From Senimuribacter intestinalis (lineage in GTDB: Bacteria > Bacillota > Clostridia > Peptostreptococcales > Anaerovoracaceae), in NCBI GenBank assembly GCA_943192975.1, contig CALPCJ010000007.1:72021-136020 (forward strand): a stretch of DNA of 64,000 nucleotides. The letters run 5' to 3'. Under the pieces are notes generated by a model, which saw nothing but the letters and a program-made list of their open reading frames with translations, ran no database searches and had not been told where the DNA came from. Positions 49,491 through 58,707 of the stretch are shown one piece after another. Each line of letters starts with the position of its first letter. Within the stretch, counting starts at the first letter, position 1. The position numbers were made by a program, and so were the translations under genes.

Positions 49491-49528
49491 AAAAACAACC
49501 GGATTCCTGCAAGGTCGCCGGTTGTTTT
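49491..49528 (-). terminator. Terminator of the peptidase T gene
   Basis: Stem AAAACAACCGG/CCGGTTGTTTT on the minus strand with a T-run following. It lies about 20 bp beyond the pepT stop codon. Confidence 0.8.
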
Positions 49529-49546
49529 CTATTTATATTCTACCTC

Positions 49547-50764
49547 TTATCTCTCCGCATACTTTCCGATAATCGCCAGTATCAATTCCGCGGTTTTCTC
49601 CATATGGTCGATATTGGCAACCTCGGTCACGGAGTGGTGATTCCAAGAGCCGGTTCCAAGGTTCGGGCAAGGCACGCCTTTGAAAGAAAGCTCCGCACCG
49701 TCTGTACCGCCGCGAATAGCCGGCACACGAGGTGTAATGCCAAGCTCAGCAATCGCTTCTTTAGCGTAGTCAATCAAGTGCATGTGAGGTCTTACCATCT
49801 CCGTCATGTTGCGGTAGCCGTCGGTCACTTCTGCAGTCACTGTGCCATCACCGTACTTAAAGTTGAGCAGTTCCGCCACTTTGCGCACTGTATCTTTTCT
49901 CTTTGCAAACTTTTCAGCATCGTGTTCTCTGATGATATAGCGCAAGGTCGCGGTACTGCAATCGCCGTCCATGTGCATGAGGTGATAAAATCCCTCGTAG
50001 TTTTCCGTGTGCTCCGGTCTTTCAAACGGCGGCAGCATAGCGTTAAACTCCATAGCAATGAGCATGGCGTTCTTCATTTTGTCCTTAGCTTCTCCCGGAT
50101 GGGTTTCTACACCCTGCACGGTGATTTTGGCAGAAGCGCCGTTGAAATTCTCATATTCGATATCGCCAAGATCTGCCCCGTCCACCGTGTAAGCAAACTC
50201 TGCGCCGAATGCTTCCACATTGAAGTTGTCCTGACTTGTGCCGATTTCCTCATCAGGCGTAAAAGAGAATGCAATCTTGCCGTGTTTCGTCTCAGGGTGA
50301 GCCGTAAGATATTCCAGTGCCGTCATAATTTCTGCAACGCCGGCTTTATCATCACCGCCCAGCAGGGTAGTTCCGTCAGTTACAATCAGACTGCATCCTT
50401 CAGCATTTCGCAGATTTTCATCGGTTTTCGGATCCAGCACAGCCCCTGATTCCAGAGTAATTATACCGCCATCGTAGTTTTCAATGACGCGAGGCATTTT
50501 TACCGGTGATGGATGAGCGTCAGCCGTGTCCATATGCGCAATAAAACCGATGGTCGGCACATTTTTATCCAAATTTGACGGAATACTGCCATAAATATAT
50601 CCCATATCATCAAGACGCACATCAGCAATGCCAAAGTCCTTCAACTCATCTACCAGTGCCTGCGCAAAATCCTTCTGTCCCGGCGTGCTCGGCACCGTAC
50701 CGGTCCCCTCCAGCGACTGGGTGTTCATCATCACATACTTCAAAAATCTTTCCTGTAGTTTCAT
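49547..50764 (-). CDS. pepT: Peptidase T (tripeptidase)
   Basis: The 405-residue M20 zinc aminotripeptidase has 'IGFIAHMDTADA' (His, Asp), 'LLGGDDKAGVAEI' (bridging Asp), 'SFTPDEEIG' (Glu-Glu), 'YTVDGADLG' (Asp) and the final 'GTGSWNHHSV' (His). GGAGGAAAAGG precedes the ATG at 50764. It lies 10 bp after the transglutaminase gene, at the end of that operon. Confidence 0.95.
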   Translation of the reverse strand: MKLQERFLKYVMMNTQSLEGTGTVPSTPGQKDFAQALVDELKDFGIADVRLDDMGYIYGSIPSNLDKNVPTIGFIAHMDTADAHPSPVKMPRVIENYDGGIITLESGAVLDPKTDENLRNAEGCSLIVTDGTTLLGGDDKAGVAEIMTALEYLTAHPETKHGKIAFSFTPDEEIGTSQDNFNVEAFGAEFAYTVDGADLGDIEYENFNGASAKITVQGVETHPGEAKDKMKNAMLIAMEFNAMLPPFERPEHTENYEGFYHLMHMDGDCSTATLRYIIREHDAEKFAKRKDTVRKVAELLNFKYGDGTVTAEVTDGYRNMTEMVRPHMHLIDYAKEAIAELGITPRVPAIRGGTDGAELSFKGVPCPNLGTGSWNHHSVTEVANIDHMEKTAELILAIIGKYAER

Positions 50765-50774
50765 CCTTTTCCTC

Positions 50775-52955
50775 CTATAAAATCTTTTTATTTTTCTTTG
50801 CCCAGGCAGCAATTTTCCTGTAAAGCTGTCTGACCGCTTCTTCCTCTTCTTCGCTTACTGGCGTATTTCCAAAAGCTGCCCTGCTGACGATTTCCGTCGC
50901 CCGCTGCGCTTCCTCCTCGCTGACTTCCGCTACCGCTATCGCCAATTTCTGCGCAAAATCCTCTTCACTGCCGTCATAACCGGAAAGTACTCCCGCACCC
51001 TGCAGTTTTTCCAGCATTTTCGCAAATGCCTTTCGGCAGTTCATTTTCTCAAGAGAGCGCAAATATATTTTTCTTCCTAAAACTCCTGACGCAGCAATCA
51101 TCGCCGCTAACAGTGCAACAAGACTTCTGCCAAGAGGCGTGCTTCCTGCCTCTTGGTCCCCGCTCGGATTTTGATTCTGTTCCTGCCGATTGTCTTTCTC
51201 CGAGCCGTCCTGTGAATCAGGTTTATCACTGCTTTCCGGTTCCTTCTGTTCACGGCCTGCGCCCTCAGAATCCTGCTGACCGGCTCCTGTGCCCTCGGCT
51301 TCTTCATCAGCAGGCGTTACTTCAACCGGCGTCCAGCCCAGTTCTTTGTCGAAAATCTCCGGCCATGCGTGAGCCTCCTCATCGGTAACGACTGCATAAT
51401 ACATTCCATCTTCTTTTTTCACAAAATCCGATGGTCTCACCGCAAATCCCATGGCATAACGGGCAGGCACACCATACATACGATAAAGCAGCGTCGCCGC
51501 CGAAGCAAAATGCTGGCAGTATCCTCGCTGGCTTTCAAAAAGAAAATATTCTATCGGCTCACGCCCCAACGGAATTCTTCCCGGAGACTGCGTATATGTA
51601 CCGTGAGTCAGCAGATAATTTTTGATAAAGGCTGTAATATCCGCTTCCCCTTTCATAGGATTCTCCTGCTGCAGGCTGCTCAGCTTTGGAAGACTCTTCC
51701 TGTTCACCTGTGTGTAGGCACGCTGCGCCGCATCTGCGTATTTCCTATGCAGACTGCGCTCTCTTTCAAAGAGAAGATTTTGCCGCTGGCTATATATATT
51801 ATCGTCATTTTCATCAAATCCCACAACAAAGCGAGAAGTCACTATCGCATCCCAATCCGGCTCCATATCCTTTTTCTCAAAATATGCATAGCCCTCTTCC
51901 CCGGCTTGCAGCACGTGGTTCTCCCAGGATGCATTGTGCCACTGACCATAGTAAATCCCGTAAGACGGCGAGTCCTGATCTGCACGTCTTACGTAGAGAA
52001 TCCGTTCCTTCTCTGCGCCTGCACGGTTCACGTCGTAATACATATTAATAAAACGATTTACCGTATCGGCTCTGCTATCTATCTCATTCAAAATCTCCCT
52101 GTCCGCAGCAGGGAGCCAAGTTCCGTTGCTATATGTACCTCCGCTGAAATCCCGCAGATAGATGGTCTCCGTCGGCTTTTCCTCAGCACGGACTTCCATG
52201 ACCACCGTGTCTGATGTGTACAGATTTCCTCTGTTAATTCTCCGCACGTTCTGCCGGTTTTTCACAGTAATTGTAATTTCACTCTCAATCTGCTGCAAAG
52301 TCGGGTCAATTGCTTCCGCCCAGCGATACAAAAAACCATCGCCGCTCCCTGCGATTCCATAGGAAACCAGCAGCAAAACAGCCAGCATCCCTGCCGTAAT
52401 ACCTCCGGCTTTTCGCATCACCTTTGGACTTCCTTCTGCCTTTTCTCCAAAGTGAACCACTGCAAAAAGCACCTGATACACTCCCAGCAAAATAATACAG
52501 AGCCAGCCAGGGTCGATTCCCGTAATAGGCACGCTGAGCAGAAGCGCCATGGACAGCCCCCACATGATAAAATGCCAGCCCAAAACGCACTCTGTCAAAA
52601 ACAGCAATACAGAAAGTCCGCCAAAGACGCAGACCAAAAATCCGGTCATGTCGTACATGTACCAGTAAAGCCTACCCTCTATACAGCCGAGAAAATATGG
52701 GAACATTTGAATTTGTGCTAAAATCCAGTCGTCCCAAATGAGAACACACCCTGCAAAAAGCACAGCGGCTGCAACAGGCAGCGCTTTCGCCTTAATCCCG
52801 TAAATGCTCCAAAATAGCAGGCATGGCGCAGCCGCCGCAAAGAGAACCAGCTGCCTTTGGCAAATTAAGTCCTCTATGTCAAACACATAAGTTAATATTC
52901 CCAAGATTCCAATCAAGAGAAGAATCAGATGGAAAACGGTATTTCTATTTTTCAT
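50775..52955 (-). CDS. Membrane transglutaminase-like protein (TgpA type)
   Basis: The 726-residue protein has about seven N-terminal transmembrane helices (to about residue 205) and a long extracytoplasmic part with a transglutaminase core. The Cys-His-Asp triad is seen as 'QRGYCQHFASAATLLYRMYGVPARYAMGFA', 'EEAHAWPEIF' and 'GWTPVEVTPADE'. A Glu/Gln-rich linker, one more helix (about 610-625) and a short cytoplasmic tail follow. The family is linked to MoxR ATPase and DUF58 genes; a protein crosslinking or peptidase role on the cell surface is inferred. It overlaps the DUF58 gene by 11 bp. Confidence 0.88.
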   Translation of the reverse strand: MKNRNTVFHLILLLIGILGILTYVFDIEDLICQRQLVLFAAAAPCLLFWSIYGIKAKALPVAAAVLFAGCVLIWDDWILAQIQMFPYFLGCIEGRLYWYMYDMTGFLVCVFGGLSVLLFLTECVLGWHFIMWGLSMALLLSVPITGIDPGWLCIILLGVYQVLFAVVHFGEKAEGSPKVMRKAGGITAGMLAVLLLVSYGIAGSGDGFLYRWAEAIDPTLQQIESEITITVKNRQNVRRINRGNLYTSDTVVMEVRAEEKPTETIYLRDFSGGTYSNGTWLPAADREILNEIDSRADTVNRFINMYYDVNRAGAEKERILYVRRADQDSPSYGIYYGQWHNASWENHVLQAGEEGYAYFEKKDMEPDWDAIVTSRFVVGFDENDDNIYSQRQNLLFERERSLHRKYADAAQRAYTQVNRKSLPKLSSLQQENPMKGEADITAFIKNYLLTHGTYTQSPGRIPLGREPIEYFLFESQRGYCQHFASAATLLYRMYGVPARYAMGFAVRPSDFVKKEDGMYYAVVTDEEAHAWPEIFDKELGWTPVEVTPADEEAEGTGAGQQDSEGAGREQKEPESSDKPDSQDGSEKDNRQEQNQNPSGDQEAGSTPLGRSLVALLAAMIAASGVLGRKIYLRSLEKMNCRKAFAKMLEKLQGAGVLSGYDGSEEDFAQKLAIAVAEVSEEEAQRATEIVSRAAFGNTPVSEEEEEAVRQLYRKIAAWAKKNKKIL

Positions 52956-54036
52956 CAAATCCCTCCCCGATATAAACGGTCTGCGCCAGCTGTTCGCTGA
53001 GCTTTTCCGCCTCAAAAACCGCAACCCTTTTCTTTCCATAGAAAAGATTCAGCTCTAAATCCAGACAAAATCCTTTTGCACAAGCCGCCTCATCGCCGGC
53101 TGTCAATCCATTAAACCGGTCTTCTTCACGGTAAAGTCTGCATAAAAGCAGGTCGATTTCCCTCTCAGAATCAATCTTAGCGCTCTGCAGCGTGTTGTTC
53201 TCACACCGCCAGCACACTCTTAGAGACCTTCCCACCGCCAAGAGTCCGGCAACTACCCCATACAGCACCTGATAAAAGGCACTGATTTTTTCCGGTTCAT
53301 ACTCGTCACACCCGGCTAAATCCAGAAACAGTTCACTGCATGCGTCACTGATTTCACGATATTCCTTTACGAAGAGATTATCTGAACGAACACTCTGCTT
53401 CCATGCGATATCCCTGGCTCTGTCGCCCTGCTGATATTCGCGAATCTGAAAAAGTTCCCGCTCTGTCTCTTCCTCCGCTGCGCTGCTCCCTTCAAGGCAA
53501 ATACGCAGCACATGTTTTGGCGGAAGTACTGCGATTTCTATAGATGTCTTCTGCGCAAAGCGCCTTCTGAAAAGTCCCAAATAATCCCAAAGATACGCCT
53601 TTTTTATGGTTACATCTAAAAGACCGCAAAGTTCCGCACGAGCCGGCAGTTTCAGCAGCAGCGCCTCCTTTGTATCTAAGGAAATACTCCGGCTTTCCTT
53701 TCTCCTGCGGCAACTCTTATCTCGCCTCATCTTTTTGGACGCCGTCTGATTTCTGCGATATCCCCACTGCCATTTCAGCTGCGCCTTTGTCACTGGCAGC
53801 ACGCCGGTATTTTCCACTGTCACAGAGCAAAGGGCATCCTTTTCTGTATGAAGCCGCAGGTTCTGCAGTGACTCCGCGCTCAGTTGCACACGACTTCGCA
53901 AATACCAACTGAGAGGATACATGGCAAGAAATAACATCGTTTCCGCTGCTGCCAGCACCATGATGTGCGCTGCATGGAAAAATCCTGCCAAATACCAGCT
54001 GACCAAAAAGAGTGAAATTAAAAACACTTTTTTCAT
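52945..54036 (-). CDS. DUF58 membrane protein
   Basis: The 363-residue protein has two N-terminal transmembrane helices (about 5-45) and the DUF58 signature 'IREYQQGDRARDIAWKQSVRSDNLFVKEY' (about 200-228), followed by a von Willebrand A-like region ('ELFLDLAGCD'). It is the middle partner of the MoxR-DUF58-transglutaminase set. It probably acts as a membrane adaptor for the ATPase; the exact role is unknown. Confidence 0.88.
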   Translation of the reverse strand: MKKVFLISLFLVSWYLAGFFHAAHIMVLAAAETMLFLAMYPLSWYLRSRVQLSAESLQNLRLHTEKDALCSVTVENTGVLPVTKAQLKWQWGYRRNQTASKKMRRDKSCRRRKESRSISLDTKEALLLKLPARAELCGLLDVTIKKAYLWDYLGLFRRRFAQKTSIEIAVLPPKHVLRICLEGSSAAEEETERELFQIREYQQGDRARDIAWKQSVRSDNLFVKEYREISDACSELFLDLAGCDEYEPEKISAFYQVLYGVVAGLLAVGRSLRVCWRCENNTLQSAKIDSEREIDLLLCRLYREEDRFNGLTAGDEAACAKGFCLDLELNLFYGKKRVAVFEAEKLSEQLAQTVYIGEGFDEK

Positions 54037-54046
54037 AGCTTGGCTC

Positions 54047-54994
54047 CTATTTTTTACCCATGGCAGGTTTCTTGGTTCTCGTTAGAATTTCCGATAAGAT
54101 TTCAGCCTTTTCCGCCTGATTCTCTTCGCCGCTGCGGTCTGTCCGAATACGATGCCCCATCACATAAGGGAACACTTCCTGTACATCCTTTGGCATAACA
54201 AACTCCCGTCCGTCAAGCCATGCAGCTGCCTTTGCCATCTGACAAAGGGCGATACCCGCTCTGGGACTTGCTCCCTGAAGGAGTCTTTGATGCACTCTGG
54301 TTCCTCGCACCAGATTGACAATATATGCAGAAACCTCTTCACCGGCAAAGACTTCGTCGACCTGCTTCTGCACTGCCTGCAGAGTCTGAATGTCGAGGTT
54401 TTGTTTTACTATTTCAATCGCAGTTCTTCCGCCTTTTCCCATAATCATAGCAAGCTCGCTGTCAAAATCCGGATAGCCCAAAGACAGACAAATCATAAAG
54501 CGCTCCATCTGTGATTCCGGCAAAGGCTGCGTTCCGGCGCTTCCCTCCGGATTTTGCGTAGCAATGACAAAGAAAGGACTCGGCACTTTTCTGGTAACAC
54601 CCTCCACACTGACCGTACCTTCCTCCATGACCTCCAAAAGGGCTGACTGAGTTTTCGGCGAAGTCCTGTTAATTTCGTCCGCCAAAAGCAGATTGCAGAA
54701 AACACTGCCCGGCTGATAAACAAACTGCTCCGTTTCCTTCTGATACATGGAAAATCCCGTCAAATCCGAAGGCAGCACATCGGGCGTAAACTGCACCCGC
54801 TTATAGTCCAGTTCCATTTCCCTTGCAATGGTCTCTGCCAAAGTAGTCTTTCCAGTCCCCGGCAAATCCGTAAGCAGGACATGTCCGCCGGAAAGCAGTG
54901 CTAAAATTATCTGCTTTACCTGCTCCTCTTTTCCTAAAATTATACTGTTTACATCCTTCATTACCTGCTGCAGCGCAGTTCTTGCTTCATTCAT
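54047..54994 (-). CDS. MoxR-family AAA+ ATPase
   Basis: The 315-residue ATPase has Walker A 'DLPGTGKTTLAET' (about 39-51), Walker B 'NLLLADEINRTSPKTQSALLEVMEE', sensor 'FFVIATQNPE' and the lid 'ASPRAGIALCQMAKA'. MoxR proteins are chaperone-like activators of neighbouring proteins. First gene of the four-gene operon moxR-DUF58-transglutaminase-pepT. Confidence 0.93.
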   Translation of the reverse strand: MNEARTALQQVMKDVNSIILGKEEQVKQIILALLSGGHVLLTDLPGTGKTTLAETIAREMELDYKRVQFTPDVLPSDLTGFSMYQKETEQFVYQPGSVFCNLLLADEINRTSPKTQSALLEVMEEGTVSVEGVTRKVPSPFFVIATQNPEGSAGTQPLPESQMERFMICLSLGYPDFDSELAMIMGKGGRTAIEIVKQNLDIQTLQAVQKQVDEVFAGEEVSAYIVNLVRGTRVHQRLLQGASPRAGIALCQMAKAAAWLDGREFVMPKDVQEVFPYVMGHRIRTDRSGEENQAEKAEILSEILTRTKKPAMGKK

Positions 54995-55013
54995 GGTAGC
55001 ACCCCTTTTCTAT

Positions 55014-55070
55014 TCAGACTTGTCTGATAACTATATTCTTATTTTATCATATATTATCTTCTGCTTTCAA
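55014..55070 (-). promoter_or_regulatory. Promoter and palindrome upstream of the moxR operon
   Basis: On the minus strand: TTGAAA (55065-55070), 18 bp, TAAAAT (55041-55046), followed by the palindrome TCAGAC-AA-GTCTGA (55014-55027) in the 5' leader, a possible operator. The rest of the 54995-55375 gap is A/T-rich, with scattered ATGTATAAG/CTTATACAT words (55159, 55293, 55347) but no regular spacing and no supported gene. Confidence 0.55.
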
Positions 55071-55375
55071 GGCACTTCTCTCCTTTTGATTCTATTTTAA
55101 AAAAGGGGCGGGTACTCTTAGACGAAAACTTAACCCAAATCAAGATATGTTCAAAAAAATGTATAAGAACGCTGTTCTCAAAGTGCAGTAGACTTACATC
55201 ATTTGCAAGATATGCAGCAAATCCGAAATTTTCTTGCATAAAACGCAAAAATGCATATAAGTTTAGCCGCCGCTGCCTACCGACGACAAATACTTTTATA
55301 CATTTTTATGACATTTTACGATTCTCGGTTAAGATTTGCCCTTTCACTTATACATTTTAAGAAGAAAAATCTGTT

Positions 55376-56260
55376 TTAAGTTAAATTTGACTTTTCCTGC
55401 CTTATCCGTTTCGCTGCGCCCGTCTCAAAGGAAAAGCCCCTGCCCTTCACTTCCTTGACACTGCTTATAGTAAAAAAGGCTTCCGGATCAATGCTTAAAA
55501 TCGCTCGCTGCACTCGGTTCAATTCCCGAGCAGGGAGCACACAAAGCAAAATATCCTGCTTATTCTCCTGATAGCCGGATTCCCCATAAAACACTGTATT
55601 TCCAATGACCATATCGGCAAAAGCCCGTCTCATCTGCTGATGCTTCTCACTGATAATAAAGATCTGCACCGAGCTTCCGCCCATGAGAACCACTTTGTCC
55701 GCCACCATAGAATAGAAAAAGGTCAGCAGAATCCCCAGCAGGATTTCCTCCATGTTCCTTGCAAAAATCACCTGCGTCAGAAGAATCGCAAAGTCGATGA
55801 AGTACATGGGAAGTCCCACTGAAATGCCCAGCTTACGATTGAAGATAATCGCTAAAATATCCGTGCCTCCAGTGGATGCGCCGCATTTTATTACAATCCC
55901 CATGCCAACGCCTGCCAGTACCCCGCCGTAGATAGTCGCCAGCATTACATTGTCTGTAATTCCGTCTGCAAATCTTGTATGCTCAAAGAGATTGATGAAC
56001 ATCGGATACGCAAAAGTGCTGACAATAATCGAGCCGGCAAACTTTTTCCCCAAACAAATCCAGCCTGCCAGAAACAAAATCCCGTTAAATGCCATTACCG
56101 TATACGATACCGGAATCCCATAAAAGTGCTCCATTACTCTGCCTACACCCGTGGAACTTCCAATCATAACACCGCTGGGCAGCACAAATGCCACGATTCC
56201 AAATGCTGCGATGGCAAGTCCTGCAAAAACTGCAATATAGTTAATGATGATCCGTTTCAT
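55376..56260 (-). CDS. YitT family membrane protein (DUF161/DUF2179)
   Basis: The 294-residue protein has about five to six helices ('AGLAIAAFGIVAFVLPSGVMIGSSTGVGRVMEHFYGIPVSY' onward, with 'GGVLAGVGMGIVIKCGASTGGTDILA') and a C-terminal DUF2179 domain ('VIGNTVFYGESGYQENKQDILLCVLPARELNRV', about 215-280). Transport function is suspected but not established. A second family member lies just upstream. Confidence 0.9.
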   Translation of the reverse strand: MKRIIINYIAVFAGLAIAAFGIVAFVLPSGVMIGSSTGVGRVMEHFYGIPVSYTVMAFNGILFLAGWICLGKKFAGSIIVSTFAYPMFINLFEHTRFADGITDNVMLATIYGGVLAGVGMGIVIKCGASTGGTDILAIIFNRKLGISVGLPMYFIDFAILLTQVIFARNMEEILLGILLTFFYSMVADKVVLMGGSSVQIFIISEKHQQMRRAFADMVIGNTVFYGESGYQENKQDILLCVLPARELNRVQRAILSIDPEAFFTISSVKEVKGRGFSFETGAAKRIRQEKSNLT

Positions 56261-56355
56261 GATATTTCCCTTTCTCTTATAAAGTCGTCCGAAAAGGATT
56301 ATATCACAACTTTTGGTCTATTAAAACAAATTTAATCCGTATTTTGATTGATTTT

Positions 56356-57255
56356 TTATTCATCTTTTACAGTTTTGCTTTTCTTATATTCTTTCCCCAT
56401 AGAAAATCCTCTGCCGCTGACTTGACTGACTCTGCTGACTGTCATAAAGCACGCAGGATCGATACCATGAACAATCCGTTCCACCTTGGGCACTTCTCTG
56501 TTTGAGACTACAGTAAAGACCATCTCTGTCTGATGTGCAAGATAACCGCCTCTCGCAGAAAGGAGTGTCGTTCCTCTGTCAAGCTGCACGCCGATTGCCT
56601 CATTGATTTCTTTTGACTTTTCGCTGATAATTTTAATCTCTGTCTGGGTCGTGCCTATGAGCATCAGCTTATCAATAACCATCGTATAAATCATGACCAG
56701 CACAATACCATAAAGGATTTTTTCTGAACCGGTAAAAAATGCCTGTGCCAGCAAAATACAGGTATCAAACACATACAGACTGACTGACACCGGCACCTTG
56801 CAGAACTTCTGCAAAATCAGTGGCGGCACGTCCATACCCCCGGTAGAGGCGCCCGCGCGAATCACCACGCCAACTGCAATACCAATACCAAGACCTGAAA
56901 ACAGCGTGCACAGAATCACATCGTCTGTAATAAATGCGCCCGGAAACAGTCTGTCAAGCCCTTCCAGAGCCAACGGATATGTAAAGGTGCTGATAATGGT
57001 GGTCAGCGCAAAGCGGCTCCCCAGCACAAGGAATCCCGCCGCCAGCATAATCACATTAAACACCAGCACAAAACCTGAAATCGAAATTCCACTCAAATGA
57101 TTAACCGCCAGGGCTATGCCAGTACTGCCACCTGTCACCAATCCGCCCGGAATCAGAAAAAATTTCACCGCCAGCGCATAAATAACATTACCTGCAATCA
57201 CGCAAAGGACTCTCGCCGCATGATCCCTTAAACTTAATTCTTTTTTCAACACCAT
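56356..57255 (-). CDS. YitT family membrane protein, second copy
   Basis: The 299-residue paralogue of the previous gene shares 'GASTGGMDVPPLI', 'YTMVIDKLMLIG' and a DUF2179 end ('DRGTTLLSARGGYLAHQTEMVFTVVSNREV'). About 95 bp separate the two, so they are likely a tandem duplication that has diverged. Role unknown. Confidence 0.9.
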   Translation of the reverse strand: MVLKKELSLRDHAARVLCVIAGNVIYALAVKFFLIPGGLVTGGSTGIALAVNHLSGISISGFVLVFNVIMLAAGFLVLGSRFALTTIISTFTYPLALEGLDRLFPGAFITDDVILCTLFSGLGIGIAVGVVIRAGASTGGMDVPPLILQKFCKVPVSVSLYVFDTCILLAQAFFTGSEKILYGIVLVMIYTMVIDKLMLIGTTQTEIKIISEKSKEINEAIGVQLDRGTTLLSARGGYLAHQTEMVFTVVSNREVPKVERIVHGIDPACFMTVSRVSQVSGRGFSMGKEYKKSKTVKDE

Positions 57256-57349
57256 GCCTCCTCAAATCATAACTGAGACCTATCCTAAAGCAAAGCCTCG
57301 CCCTTGTCAATAGACCCCCATTAGCATGGTAAAGAGATAATATAATATA

Positions 57350-57380
57350 AAACTGCTGCAAGCTTACCTCGCAGCAGTTT
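57350..57380 (-). terminator. Terminator after the serine dehydratase gene
   Basis: Stem AAACTGCTGC/GCAGCAGTTT with an 11-nt loop, followed on the minus strand by TATATTATA. It lies about 20 bp beyond the stop codon. Confidence 0.7.
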
Positions 57381-57399
57381 CTTCATACTGTTTTAAACT

Positions 57400-58605
57400 T
57401 TATTCAAAATACGTCTTTGCCAGGCCGCCTTCACTGGTCTCCCTGTATTTGCTGAACAAATCACAGCCTGTCTCATACATGGTCTTTATCACCACGTCAA
57501 AGGATATTTTTCTGGTGTGAGTCAAAAAGTTCGCCAAGCTTACCGCATTAATCGCACGCATAGCCGCAACAGCATTTCTCTCAATACATGGAATCTGCAC
57601 CAATCCGCTGATAGGATCGCATGTCAGCCCAAGGTGGTGTTCCATAGCGACCTCAGCCGCATATTCGATCTGGTCAATTTCCATACCGAAAAGCTCGCCA
57701 AGTCCTGCAGCAGCCATAGAGCAGGCGCTTCCTACCTCTGCCTGACAGCCGCACTCAGCTCCGCTGATAGAGGCATTGGTCTTAATCAGATTTCCGATAA
57801 GCCCCGCCGTTGCCAGCGCATCCACAATCTGCTCATCGGAATACTTTCTGTTTTTCTGCATGTAGTAAAGGGTTGCCGGCACCACACCGCAGGAGCCGCA
57901 GGTCGGTGCAGTTACCACCATACCACCGTCCGCATTTTCTTCACTGACCGCATAGGCAAAAGCACATACCAGCCTGTTTTCTCTCGTCTGCGGGCTTTCA
58001 TCAATATGATTCTGGCGATACAGATACCTGGCCTTTCTCTGAACGGAAAGCCCTCCCTGTAAAGTGCCTTCTGCAGAAAGCCCCCGGCGCACAGTTTCTT
58101 TCATCTGGTTCCAGATTTCATGCAGATAATCGCGAATTTCTTCGCCTTCCGTTTCATAAACATATTCACAAAGGCGAATATCCCTCTCTCTGCAGTAAGC
58201 ATGTATTTCCTCAAAGGATTCCAGCTTATATACATCCTGCGGCTTTGCAGGCTTTTGCCCTTTGACAGCAATACGTCCGCCGCCCACGCTGTAAATTTCC
58301 ATCTGACATTTCACACTGCCCGCAGCGTCCAGCGCTTCAAAAAACATGGTGTTAGGGTGCGGCAACTCTTCGTCCGACTTATCACTGAAAATCATTTCAC
58401 ATTTGTCAGAGCCAAGTACATCCAAAATTGCTACATCGGTCATATGGCCCTTTCCCGTCTTTGAAAGAGAACCATACAAGGTAACTCTATAGCCGGCAGC
58501 ATCTTTTGTCTCCGCTGCAAAAATTTCCGCTGCCAGGGTCGGTGCAATGGTGTGAGAACTGGACGGTCCTCTGCCGATTCTGTATAGTTCACGAAGTGAT
58601 TCCAT
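57400..58605 (-). CDS. sdaA: L-serine ammonia-lyase, iron-sulfur dependent, single chain
   Basis: The 401-residue fused-domain enzyme has an N-terminal beta part ('GPSSSHTIAPTLAAEIF', about 13-29; 'GSLSKTGKGHMTD') and a C-terminal alpha part ('VVTAPTCGSCGVVPATLYYM', 'CGCQAEVGSACSMAAA', 'HLGLTCDPISGLVQIPCIERNA'). Cluster cysteines are present. It converts L-serine to pyruvate and ammonia. Many Clostridia split this into sdaAA and sdaAB; here it is one polypeptide. Confidence 0.93.
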   Translation of the reverse strand: MESLRELYRIGRGPSSSHTIAPTLAAEIFAAETKDAAGYRVTLYGSLSKTGKGHMTDVAILDVLGSDKCEMIFSDKSDEELPHPNTMFFEALDAAGSVKCQMEIYSVGGGRIAVKGQKPAKPQDVYKLESFEEIHAYCRERDIRLCEYVYETEGEEIRDYLHEIWNQMKETVRRGLSAEGTLQGGLSVQRKARYLYRQNHIDESPQTRENRLVCAFAYAVSEENADGGMVVTAPTCGSCGVVPATLYYMQKNRKYSDEQIVDALATAGLIGNLIKTNASISGAECGCQAEVGSACSMAAAGLGELFGMEIDQIEYAAEVAMEHHLGLTCDPISGLVQIPCIERNAVAAMRAINAVSLANFLTHTRKISFDVVIKTMYETGCDLFSKYRETSEGGLAKTYFE

Positions 58606-58707
58606 AGTATTTCCTTTCCTTTTTCTAAAACCTAATTCAAATCATTTCCCTAAGCATTATATACGAAAATCCCCTCATTGCACAACCCTCAAATTATCTG
58701 CGCAAAA

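Noticed and set aside
49420..49500. Repeated CAACC words before pepT's terminator as a fifth array
   Set aside because: Spacings 29, 23, 23 and the same orientation; the last copy belongs to the terminator stem.
55054..55248. 64-codon frame in the moxR-YitT gap
   Set aside because: No ribosome site or codon pattern, and it overlaps the predicted moxR promoter.
55159..55361. ATGTATAAG/CTTATACAT words as another alternating array
   Set aside because: Spacing is irregular and the words are A/T-rich enough to occur by chance.
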